A stretch of DNA of 19,085 bases from Oscillibacter sp. GTDB lineage: Bacteria > Bacillota > Clostridia > Oscillospirales > Oscillospiraceae. Position numbers and translations under genes: made by a program. A model generated the notes under the pieces. That model was not told where the DNA came from. It ran no database searches and was given only the letters and a program-made list of their open reading frames with translations. The stretch's first letter is position 1. The number at the start of each line of letters is the position of its first letter. The stretch lies in NCBI GenBank assembly GCA_003522105.1, contig DPGF01000079.1:1-19085 (forward strand), written 5' to 3'. Positions 1-9,108 of the stretch are shown here, piece by piece.

Positions 1-21
1 TTTGATCAGTTTGCTCAGCAT
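1..21 (-). CDS. Start of a third gene of the GntR/ABC operon (partial)
   Basis: An ATG at 21-19 on the minus strand opens a frame of seven codons (MLSKLIK) before the window edge. It overlaps the stop of the ABC ATPase gene by 7 bases, and a GGGAGG ribosome binding site lies just upstream, inside that gene. In GntR (YtrA-type)/ABC ATPase operons the next gene usually encodes the membrane permease. That is the likely identity here, but seven residues cannot show it. Confidence 0.5.
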
Positions 22-710
22 CTGAATACCTCCCGGAAGAGCTCGTCCACGCTCTTGCCCTTTTCGTCTCGAATGGTCTCCACGCTCTCGTGGAGCATGA
101 CCTGCCCCTCGCGCAGGAACACGACCTCGTCGAGCACCTGCTCCACGTCGGCGATCAAATGCGTGGAGATGACGACCGCCGCGTCCTCGCTGTAATTGCT
201 GATAATCGTGCGCAGGATGTAGTCGCGCGTTGCGGGGTCTACGCCGCCGATCGGCTCGTCAAGAAGATAGAGCTTTGCCTCGCGGCTCATCGTGAGGATG
301 AGCTGCGTCTTTTCGCGCATGCCCTTGGAGAGCGTCTTGATCTTCTGCGTGCGGTCAAGGCCGAGGTTCATCAGCATTTGCTCGGCAAGGCCGCGGCGGA
401 AATCCAAGTAGAAATCACCGTAGTAGTCGAGCGCCTGCGCGATGCTCATCCAGCCGGGCAGCGTGTCGCGGTCGGGCAGATAGGAAACGATCGCCTTCGT
501 CGCGCGAGACGGCTTTTTGCCGTCGATCAGCAGCTCGCCCGATGTCGGCGTCAGAAGGCCGTTGCAAAGCTTGATGAGCGTCGTTTTGCCGCTGCCGTTC
601 GGGCCGAGAAGGCCCACGATGTGCCCCGGCTCGATCGTGAGATCGACGCTCTTGAGCGCTTCTCTGGCGCCGTAGCTTTTGGTGAGCGCCTTACATTCTA
701 AAATACTCAT
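15..710 (-). CDS. ABC transporter ATP-binding protein (YtrB-like)
   Basis: This 231-residue ATPase subunit would energise a membrane transporter whose permease is probably encoded just beyond the left edge. The Walker A motif GPNGSGKTT lies at residues 36-44, the signature LSKGM at about 127-131, Walker B ending in LLDEP with catalytic Glu152, and the switch histidine in STHL at 184. LSKGM in place of LSGGQ is common in the YtrB/EcsA/CcmA-like branch that pairs with GntR regulators. The ATG overlaps the stop of the GntR gene by 4 bases (ATGA), and the GGAGGA site lies inside that gene, so the two are translationally coupled. Substrates of this group are often cell-envelope-active compounds, but nothing in the sequence shows the substrate. 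Confidence 0.93.
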   Translation of the reverse strand: MSILECKALTKSYGAREALKSVDLTIEPGHIVGLLGPNGSGKTTLIKLCNGLLTPTSGELLIDGKKPSRATKAIVSYLPDRDTLPGWMSIAQALDYYGDFYLDFRRGLAEQMLMNLGLDRTQKIKTLSKGMREKTQLILTMSREAKLYLLDEPIGGVDPATRDYILRTIISNYSEDAAVVISTHLIADVEQVLDEVVFLREGQVMLHESVETIRDEKGKSVDELFREVFRC

Positions 711-1075
711 TCTTCATCCTCCTTTGCTCCCTCGATGAGGGAGATGATCTCCTGCCTGCCGCAGCCGAGCGTTTTCATCGAGCGAAGAAACTCGCTCACG
801 CGCTCGTCGGCAATGCGGAGTTTTGCGTTTACGATCATGTTTTCATTTTCTGTGACGAACCGTCCCGCCGTGCGCTGGGAAAAGACCAGACCCTCGCGCT
901 CAAGCTCCGTGAGCGAGCGCTGCACGGTGTTGGGGTTGACGCCGGCCTCCAGCGCCAGCTCGCGCACTGAGGGGAGCTTTTCCCCCGGGGCGTAGACGCC
1001 CGAGACGATGGCCTCCGTGAGCCGCTGGATCAGCTGGGAGTAGATCGGTTGGTCATTGCGAAAGTTCCAATCCAT
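707..1075 (-). CDS. GntR-family transcriptional regulator (YtrA-like)
   Basis: A 122-residue regulator with an N-terminal winged helix-turn-helix (about residues 30-64, containing PGEKLPSVRELA and VNPNTVQRSL, typical of GntR). The C-terminal part is short and lacks a large FadR- or HutC-type effector domain, which matches the YtrA subfamily. The ATG at 1075 is chosen over an in-frame ATG at 1096 because AGGAGG (1081-1087) sits 5-6 bases before it. The gene leads an operon with the ABC ATPase. A palindrome downstream of its own -10 box (1098-1115) suggests that it represses its operon and is released by an unknown ligand, perhaps a cell-wall antibiotic as for some relatives. Confidence 0.92.
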   Translation of the reverse strand: MDWNFRNDQPIYSQLIQRLTEAIVSGVYAPGEKLPSVRELALEAGVNPNTVQRSLTELEREGLVFSQRTAGRFVTENENMIVNAKLRIADERVSEFLRSMKTLGCGRQEIISLIEGAKEDEE

Positions 1076-1097
1076 CGTGACCCTCCTTTGTATCACT

Positions 1098-1115
1098 GTA
1101 TTAAGCGATTAGTAC
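1098..1115 (-). promoter_or_regulatory. Putative operator of the GntR/ABC operon
   Basis: On the minus strand the sequence reads GTACTAA-TCGC-TTAATAC, an inverted repeat with 6 of 7 matching positions per arm. It overlaps the end of the -10 box and the expected transcription start. The arm spacing and the GTACTAA half-site resemble YtrA-type operators, so autorepression by the adjacent GntR protein is likely. This is inferred from sequence only. Confidence 0.6.
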
Positions 1116-1142
1116 AATAATACATCGAGCGGCGTTTGTCAA
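1114..1142 (-). promoter_or_regulatory. Sigma-A type promoter of the GntR/ABC operon
   Basis: On the minus strand a perfect -35 box TTGACA (1142-1137) is followed by a 17-base spacer and the -10 box TATTGT (1119-1114). Transcription would start near the palindrome at 1098-1115, about 40 bases before the GntR start codon. Confidence 0.8.
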
Positions 1143-1218
1143 TGGGTTTTTGAAAAATATTTCAAAAATTTTTGCAAGGAGAAAAACGTGAAACCGGTAC
1201 AAAAATGTGAAACAGATG

Positions 1219-1246
1219 TTGCATTTGACGGAAAATGTGGTATCAT
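1219..1246 (+). promoter_or_regulatory. lexA promoter
   Basis: The -35 box TTGCAT (1219-1224), a 16-base spacer and the -10 box TATCAT (1241-1246) precede lexA. TGG directly before the -10 makes it an extended -10 promoter. The LexA box begins 5 bases after the -10, over the expected start of transcription. A second -35-like hexamer TTGACG (1225-1230) has no well-spaced -10. Confidence 0.65.
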
Positions 1247-1251
1247 AGATT

Positions 1252-1265
1252 CGAACAAATGTTGG
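1252..1265 (+). promoter_or_regulatory. LexA box (SOS operator) in front of lexA
   Basis: CGAACAAATGTTGG fits the Gram-positive LexA box CGAAC-RNRY-GTTYG at 13 of 14 positions (G replaces the pyrimidine next to last). It lies between the -10 box and the ribosome binding site of lexA, so bound LexA would block transcription start. This is the standard autoregulatory arrangement of the SOS repressor. Confidence 0.85.
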
Positions 1266-1280
1266 AAGGGGCGCACGACG

Positions 1281-1922
1281 ATGGAGAAATTATCCAGAAT
1301 GCAGCAGCGCGTGTACGATTACATTGAAGAGAGCATCGCTTTGCACGGCTATGCGCCCTCCGTGCGCGAGATCGGCGAGGCGCTGGGGCTCAAGTCGCCC
1401 TCCACCGTCCATTTCCACATCAAGCATTTGCAGGAGATGGGACTCATCGAAAAGAGCGCGGGCAAGGGCCGCGCCATCACGCTCAAAAAGCAACCGCAGG
1501 AAGCACCTGCCGCCCCTGTGCGGCCGGAGGAAGCGGCTGATGAGCTTTCCTCGCGCCGCCGCGTGCCCATCGTCGGCAACGTCGCCGCCGGCAGCCCGAT
1601 TCTGGCGCAGGAGTGCATCGAGGATTACCTGACGTTCGATACCGGTGGACACGATGACGAGTTTTTTGCCCTGCGCGTGCGCGGCGAGTCGATGCTCGGC
1701 GTCGGTATTTTGCCGGACGATCTGGTTGTCGTCCACCGCCAGAGCATCGCGCAGAACGGGCAAATCGTTGTCGCCCTGCTTGGCGACGAGGCCACGGTCA
1801 AAACGCTCAAGCGCAAGGGCAGCGAGGTCTGGCTCCTGCCCGCGAACCCCGACTATCAGCCCATCGACGGCCGCGAGTGCACGATCTTGGGCCGCGTTGT
1901 CGCCGTGGTGCGCCAGTATTAA
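1281..1922 (+). CDS. lexA: LexA repressor, SOS regulator and self-cleaving protease
   Basis: LexA represses DNA-damage genes until RecA filaments trigger its self-cleavage. The 213-residue protein has the N-terminal winged helix-turn-helix (about 1-65, with SVREIGEALGLKSPSTVHFHI), a linker, and the S24 peptidase-like domain. The Ala103-Gly104 scissile bond (VAAGSP), nucleophile Ser137 (GESM) and general base Lys174 (ATVKTL) are all present, so it should be cleavable. The ATG at 1281 is preferred to an upstream in-frame ATG at 1188: it begins the conserved domain, has GGAAGGGG 10 bases upstream, and lies downstream of the LexA box and promoter. The gene stands alone and ends in a bidirectional terminator. 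Confidence 0.97.
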   Translation: MEKLSRMQQRVYDYIEESIALHGYAPSVREIGEALGLKSPSTVHFHIKHLQEMGLIEKSAGKGRAITLKKQPQEAPAAPVRPEEAADELSSRRRVPIVGNVAAGSPILAQECIEDYLTFDTGGHDDEFFALRVRGESMLGVGILPDDLVVVHRQSIAQNGQIVVALLGDEATVKTLKRKGSEVWLLPANPDYQPIDGRECTILGRVVAVVRQY

Positions 1923-1931
1923 AAGAAACGA

Positions 1932-1968
1932 AAAAAGCTCCTCCGCATTTTTTGCGGAGGAGCTTTTT
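1932..1968. terminator. Bidirectional rho-independent terminator
   Basis: A perfect 16-bp stem (1932-1947 with 1953-1968) has a 5-base loop and an A-run before and T-run after it, so it works in either direction. It lies between the convergent lexA and substrate-binding-protein genes. Confidence 0.92.
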
Positions 1969-2005
1969 GTCATATTGGGATATGGCGCATCTTCTGCTGC
2001 GTGCC

Positions 2006-3535
2006 TTATCCCTTGTCGAAGTGTACCGCCCAGTTTGCAAGCCCGTAGAACGGGGAGGAAGCGGTGGGCGTCAAGCCGTCGATGAGACCGCTCGGCGTCA
2101 GGACGGACGAGGTTCGGAACGCAATGGGCGCGATGGGCGCGCTTTGGTCGAGATAGCGGTACAGCGTGCGTGCGGTCTCCTCACTCTCGCTTTGGAGGAA
2201 GGTGTCGAGCAGCGTATCGCACTGTTCGTCGGCGTAGCCGCCGTAGTTGAGCGCGCCGCCGGTGCGCAAGAGCGGGGAGATGTCCCAATCCGCCGTCAGA
2301 CGGACTTCGCCGAGATAGAGGTCAAAGTTTCCGTTTTGCAGCGCGGTCAGATAGTCGTTCCATGGCAGCGCGCGCACCTTGATCGTCAGCGCGCCGCCTG
2401 AGAGCGTGCGGCTGAGATAGTCGGCGATGGAGACCTTGAAGGAATCGCTTTCGCTGACGAGGATCGTCAGCGTGCGGGGGCGGGAATCCGTCACGCCTGC
2501 ATTTTCCAACGTTGCCGCAAGCGAGGGGGAAGCGAGCGTCTCTGCCATCTCTGCGGGATAGAGACTTGCACTCGGCGAGAGCGGGAAACGCGCCGCCTTT
2601 GCGTGACCGGCAAGATAGCCCGTCGTAATGGTGCCGCGGTCGATCGCGCCTGCGATGGCGCTGCGCAGCGCCGCGTCGGAGAGCAGCGTGCGCTGTGTGT
2701 TGAAGCCAAGGTAGATCATGTTCGCGGTTGCGTAATCGGTGATCTGGATCTCCGCGCTGCGAAGATCCCCCGTGCCGCTTGTCAGGTCGGATAAGAGCAG
2801 ATGCACCTCGCGCGAGGAAAAGAGGTACGCCGCCGTGTCCGTATCCTTAGCGGCGTGCAGATCGATGCGCTCAAACGGCAGGGTTCCACCGTGCCAGTCG
2901 GCGCTCCGCTTCAGGAATGCGCCGTCGCCGTCTGTGACGAAGAGATACGGTCCGGTGCCGAGCGGTACGGTGCTTTTCTCCGATCCCGCCTTGACGATGG
3001 GAATATCGAGCAATGCGGGGAAAGCGCTGTCTGCACGCGAGAGGGTGACGATGAGCGCACCGTCGCTTGCGCGCATTGAGGAGACATTTGCGAAGCGCGC
3101 GCTGTAGCGCTCGCTCTGCTGTGCGCGGCGGAGCGTGGCAAGCGCGTCGTTTGCCGTCAGAGCGCTGCCGTCGGAAAAGCTGGCGTCGTCGCGCAGATAA
3201 AAGGTGTAGCTCGTGCCGTCGTCGCTGCGTTCATAGCGGCTGCACAGAACGTTTTGCGGCGCAAACGATTCGTCCAGTGCGAAAAGTCCTTCATAGAGCA
3301 GCGCACCGAGCACCTGCTGCATGCCGTCGGGGCAGGTGAGAGGGTCGAGCGTGACGCCTTGCAGGTAAGGAAGCGCAAACGACGTGATCGGCGTCAGGGG
3401 GGAGTTGTCCTCTTCCTGCTCCGGCGGTTCTTCCCAGAAGTCGTTTCCCTCGTCGCTCACGTCGCTGCTCCAGCAGCCCGCGAGCGAGAGCGAGAGTGCG
3501 AGCGCGCACAGGAGCGCGGCGAGCCGCCGCTTCAC
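2006..3535 (-). CDS. Extracellular solute-binding lipoprotein, family 5 (peptide/nickel type)
   Basis: A 509-residue substrate-binding protein of the SBP_bac_5 (OppA/DppA-like) family, expected to be anchored on the outer face of the membrane and to deliver an oligopeptide-like solute to an ABC importer. The N-terminus is a lipoprotein signal: basic KRR, a hydrophobic stretch, and the lipobox LAGC with Cys21 as lipidation site, followed by an acidic linker. The body contains family-typical segments such as FYLRDDASFSDGSAL and LGTGPYLF. The start is a GTG at 3535, overlapping the stop of pgeF by 4 bases (GTGA) with GGAGG 8 bases upstream; the longer frame starting at 3625 would place about 30 unrelated residues before the signal peptide. 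No permease or ATPase genes are adjacent, so its partner transporter is elsewhere or it acts alone. Confidence 0.9.
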   Translation of the reverse strand: MKRRLAALLCALALSLSLAGCWSSDVSDEGNDFWEEPPEQEEDNSPLTPITSFALPYLQGVTLDPLTCPDGMQQVLGALLYEGLFALDESFAPQNVLCSRYERSDDGTSYTFYLRDDASFSDGSALTANDALATLRRAQQSERYSARFANVSSMRASDGALIVTLSRADSAFPALLDIPIVKAGSEKSTVPLGTGPYLFVTDGDGAFLKRSADWHGGTLPFERIDLHAAKDTDTAAYLFSSREVHLLLSDLTSGTGDLRSAEIQITDYATANMIYLGFNTQRTLLSDAALRSAIAGAIDRGTITTGYLAGHAKAARFPLSPSASLYPAEMAETLASPSLAATLENAGVTDSRPRTLTILVSESDSFKVSIADYLSRTLSGGALTIKVRALPWNDYLTALQNGNFDLYLGEVRLTADWDISPLLRTGGALNYGGYADEQCDTLLDTFLQSESEETARTLYRYLDQSAPIAPIAFRTSSVLTPSGLIDGLTPTASSPFYGLANWAVHFDKG

Positions 3536-4353
3536 AGCATATCCTCCGTCAGGCAGATCATCGCGGCCATGCCGCCGCGCTTTTCGCCCATCGCGCGGTG
3601 CGACCAGTAGCGCTCGGGATGGCATTTGGTGCAGTCAGGGTGAACGTCGATGCGCGCGGGGTCGATCCCGGCGCGCAGCAGCCACAGGCGGTTGATCTCC
3701 TTTAAGTCGATGTGGAACTTGTCGCCGCGCTGCTCGATGCGCTCGTCCATTGCGGGGTCGAGCAGCGCGAAAAAGGCGTCCGCCACGTCGCGGTCGGTCT
3801 CAAAGCAGCATTTGCCGATGCTCGGGCCGATGGCGGCGCGCAGCGTGTAGGGGTCTGCGCCGTAGCAGCTCATCATCGACACCGCGGCCTTGAGCGCGAT
3901 GCCGGCCGCCGTGCCGCGCCAGCCGGCATGCACTGCGCCGATGGAGCGCGAGGTGGGGTCGTAGAGCGTGATGACGCAGCAGTCTGACCCGTAGGCGAAC
4001 AGCGGCAGATTCGGCACGTTTGTGATGAGCCCGTCGGCGTCGTAGGGACGGTCGTTCCAGAGGATCTTGCCCGCGTCCTCCTCGCACGCAACGCGCACAA
4101 GGTCAGAATGGATCTGGCGGCAGCCCACGGCACGCGAGGCGTCAATGCCCACGGCCTCACCGAGCAGACGATAGTTTTCAAGAAGATTTTCGCTGCGATC
4201 TCCCCTGTTGTCGGCAAAATTGAGCGAATCAAACGGCGCGGGGCTCACCCCGCCGTGGCGCGTGGTGAAAGCGTGCACTGCGCCAGACACGGCGGAGAGC
4301 ACGTCGGAGGTGTCGAAAATAAGACCATTGTGGTTGTGTTCCGAAAAAGACAT
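3532..4353 (-). CDS. pgeF: Peptidoglycan editing factor PgeF (YfiH/DUF152, laccase-like)
   Basis: A 273-residue member of the Cu-oxidase_4 (YfiH) family. Family members have been described as polyphenol oxidases or purine nucleosidases, and as PgeF, which removes wrongly incorporated amino acids from peptidoglycan precursors. The three conserved metal ligands are visible: His82 in CRQIHSD, a Cys in SDCCV (125 or 126) and His142 in VHAGWRGT. AFTTRHGGVS near residue 28 and AIGPSIGKCCFE near 175 are also typical. The ATG at 4353 is chosen because GGAAAGGAGG ends 7 bases upstream; an earlier in-frame ATG at 4422 lies in the preceding hairpin. The gene is coupled to the downstream lipoprotein by a 4-base overlap. 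Confidence 0.92.
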   Translation of the reverse strand: MSFSEHNHNGLIFDTSDVLSAVSGAVHAFTTRHGGVSPAPFDSLNFADNRGDRSENLLENYRLLGEAVGIDASRAVGCRQIHSDLVRVACEEDAGKILWNDRPYDADGLITNVPNLPLFAYGSDCCVITLYDPTSRSIGAVHAGWRGTAAGIALKAAVSMMSCYGADPYTLRAAIGPSIGKCCFETDRDVADAFFALLDPAMDERIEQRGDKFHIDLKEINRLWLLRAGIDPARIDVHPDCTKCHPERYWSHRAMGEKRGGMAAMICLTEDML

Positions 4354-4376
4354 CAAAGTGCCTCCTTTCCTTTTGG

Positions 4377-4420
4377 GCAAGGGGGCTGCTCTCCTTCGGG
4401 AAAGAGAACAGCCCCCTTGC
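4377..4420 (-). terminator. Long hairpin between secA and pgeF
   Basis: A 17-bp inverted repeat with one mismatch (4377-4393 with 4404-4420) and a 10-base loop follows the secA stop and ends about 10 bases before the pgeF ribosome binding site. No clear T-run follows on the minus strand (TTGCCCAAAA), and I see no promoter between it and pgeF. It may be a leaky terminator or an RNA-processing hairpin that lowers pgeF expression relative to secA. Confidence 0.6.
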
Positions 4421-4444
4421 ATTCAAATCACTTCAAGCGATGAG

Positions 4445-7171
<2,727 letters not shown>

Positions 7172-7214
7172 ATAACAAAACTTCCTTTCGTGGGAGCATA
7201 ATGACACGCCTACA

Positions 7215-7243
7215 AGTATAGCATCCCTCTGCGCGATATGCAA
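7215..7243 (-). promoter_or_regulatory. secA promoter
   Basis: On the minus strand the -35 box TTGCAT (7243-7238), a 17-base spacer and the -10 box TATACT (7220-7215) sit about 45 bases before the secA start codon. The spacing is ideal and both boxes differ little from consensus. Confidence 0.75.
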
Positions 7244-7307
7244 AGGGAAATTTGCTGTACAATATGAATGGACTGTAAATAAATTCCGCCGACGCGCTGT
7301 GCATGGC

Positions 7308-7347
7308 TTGCACTCTGCATTGCTGCTGTGGTAAAATGCGATATAAG
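7308..7347 (+). promoter_or_regulatory. Promoter region of the beta-CASP hydrolase gene (two candidates)
   Basis: Two overlapping arrangements are possible. TTGCAC (7308-7313), an 18-base spacer and TAAAAT (7332-7337) carry an extended TGG before the -10. TTGCTG (7320-7325), a 16-base spacer and TATAAG (7342-7347) is the other. Either gives a leader of roughly 90 bases before the start codon at 7443. I saw no other gene or strong structure in the rest of the 271-base gap between secA and this gene. Confidence 0.5.
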
Positions 7348-7442
7348 ATCGTATAGGAGAATGAAACGTCCCCCAACGGCGGAGGACAGAACGTGAGGAA
7401 AAGCTTTTTCATCTGATCCAATGATCGAAGGAGGACTAACGC

Positions 7443-9038
7443 ATGAAACTGCACTTTTACGGAGCTGACCGCTGCGTGACAGGCTCCTGCCACTGTTTGG
7501 AGATCAACGGCAAGAAGATACTCGTTGACTGCGGCTTGCAGCAGGGGCGCGATGAGCTGGACAACCGCTACCTCGCCTTTGCCCCCGGCAGCATCGACAT
7601 TTTGCTCGTCACCCACGCGCACATCGACCATACCGGCCGCATTCCGCTGCTGGTGAAAAACGGCTTTCACGGCCGGATCCTCACAACGCGTGTGACGGCT
7701 GATTTGATGAAGATCATGCTGCTCGACTCTGCCCACATTCAGGAGAGCGACGCGGAATATGAAAACCGCAAGGGTCAGCGCGCGGGCCGCGAGCACGTTG
7801 AGCCGCTCTACACCGAGCAGGACGCGCTGGACGTCTTCAAGTACGTCACGACCTGCGAGTATGAAGAAAAGATCAACCTCTGCGAGGGGGTAAGCGCGGT
7901 CTTTACCGATGCGGGGCATCTGCTCGGCTCGGCGTCCATCACGCTTGAGCTGGAGGAAAACGGCGTGCACAAGACGCTCGTCTTCTCCGGTGACATCGGC
8001 AATGTCGACCAGCCCATCATCCGCGACCCGCAGCTCCTCAAGAAGGCGGATTACGTCGTGATGGAGTCGACCTACGGCGACCGCAACCACACCGAGGTGT
8101 GGAGCTATACCGACGAGCTTGCCGAGATCATCGACGAAACGCTCGGCAAGGGCGGCAACGTTGTGATCCCGTCGTTCGCCGTCGGGCGCACGCAGGAGCT
8201 TTTGTACTTTATCCGCGAGATCAAGGACCAAAAGCTCATCAAGTCGACGCCGAACTTCCCCGTGTACATCGACTCTCCCCTTGCCAAGGCGGCAACGACC
8301 GTCTTCTGCGGCGATCTGCACGGCTATCTCGACGAGCAGGCGCTCGATCTTGTCAAGGACGGCACGCACATGTTCACCTTCCCCAACCTCAACCTTGTTG
8401 AGTCGAGCGAGGAATCGAAGATGCTGAACATGGACACGACGCCCAAGGTCATCATTTCCGCCTCCGGTATGTGCGACGCCGGCCGCATCCGCCACCATTT
8501 GAAGCACAACCTCTGGCGCGCGAACAGCGCGGTCGTGTTCGTCGGCTTCCAGTCGCCCGGCACGCTGGGCCGCAGACTGCTCGACGGCGTGGAGAAGGTC
8601 AAGCTTTTCGGTGAGGAGATCGCCGTCAAGGCAAAGATCGTCAACTTCCAGGGTCTTTCCTCCCACGCCGACCATGACCACCTCATCGAGTGGATCAAGG
8701 CCTTCGACCCGAAGCCTGCGCATGTGTTCGTCGTTCACGGCGACGAGGACGTTGCGCCCGTGTTTGCCGAAGAGCTCAATTCCCTCGGCTTCCATGCGCA
8801 TGCGGCCAAGTTTACCGAATGCTACGACCTTGCCGCAAATGAAATGGTCAGCGAGGGCTATATTTCCGAGCGCAAGCGCACGGTGCAGAAGTCTCGCGCG
8901 GACAATCTCTATGCAAAGCTTGTCTCGGCAGCGGAGTCGCTGCTTGAGTTTGCCAAGCGCTGCAAGGGCAGACCCAACAAGGACATTTCCGCGCTCACCG
9001 GCCAGATCATCAGCCTGATCGAGCGCTTCCGCGAGTGA
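7443..9038 (+). CDS. Metallo-beta-lactamase-fold, beta-CASP RNA hydrolase (RNase family)
   Basis: A 531-residue cytoplasmic zinc-dependent hydrolase of the beta-CASP/RMMBL group (relatives of CPSF73 and RNase J-like nucleases), probably an RNA-processing enzyme. The metal-binding motif THAHIDHTG gives His58, His60, Asp62 and His63; His159 is in DAGHLLGSA, Asp184 in FSGDIG, and the beta-CASP region contains PSFAVGRTQELLY (about 243) and SASGMCDAGRIRHHL (about 339). The C-terminal RMMBL part has SSHADHDHL (His408) and VHGDE (His432). About 60 residues with a basic stretch follow it. AAGGAGG precedes the ATG. RNA substrate and endo- versus exonuclease activity cannot be told from sequence. It is followed by a terminator and so appears monocistronic. 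Confidence 0.92.
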   Translation: MKLHFYGADRCVTGSCHCLEINGKKILVDCGLQQGRDELDNRYLAFAPGSIDILLVTHAHIDHTGRIPLLVKNGFHGRILTTRVTADLMKIMLLDSAHIQESDAEYENRKGQRAGREHVEPLYTEQDALDVFKYVTTCEYEEKINLCEGVSAVFTDAGHLLGSASITLELEENGVHKTLVFSGDIGNVDQPIIRDPQLLKKADYVVMESTYGDRNHTEVWSYTDELAEIIDETLGKGGNVVIPSFAVGRTQELLYFIREIKDQKLIKSTPNFPVYIDSPLAKAATTVFCGDLHGYLDEQALDLVKDGTHMFTFPNLNLVESSEESKMLNMDTTPKVIISASGMCDAGRIRHHLKHNLWRANSAVVFVGFQSPGTLGRRLLDGVEKVKLFGEEIAVKAKIVNFQGLSSHADHDHLIEWIKAFDPKPAHVFVVHGDEDVAPVFAEELNSLGFHAHAAKFTECYDLAANEMVSEGYISERKRTVQKSRADNLYAKLVSAAESLLEFAKRCKGRPNKDISALTGQIISLIERFRE

Positions 9039-9053
9039 TTTGAGATACACAAC

Positions 9054-9092
9054 AAAAGGTACTTCGCGCGATAAAAGCGCGAAGTACCTTTT
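9054..9092. terminator. Rho-independent terminator after the beta-CASP gene
   Basis: A perfect 16-bp stem (9054-9069 with 9077-9092), a 7-base loop and flanking A and T runs. It separates the hydrolase gene from the methyltransferase gene, whose ribosome binding site starts a few bases later. Because no separate promoter is obvious in the 17 bases left, the methyltransferase may depend on read-through. Confidence 0.9.
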
Positions 9093-9108
9093 CTGAGAGG
9101 AGAAAACG

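Noticed and set aside
1188..1280. N-terminal extension of LexA
   Set aside because: The upstream ATG would place the promoter and LexA box inside the coding region; the extra residues do not match LexA.
3536..3625. N-terminal extension of the substrate-binding lipoprotein
   Set aside because: These codons overlap the end of pgeF, and the resulting protein would bury the lipoprotein signal 30 residues in. The GTG at 3535 has a good ribosome binding site.
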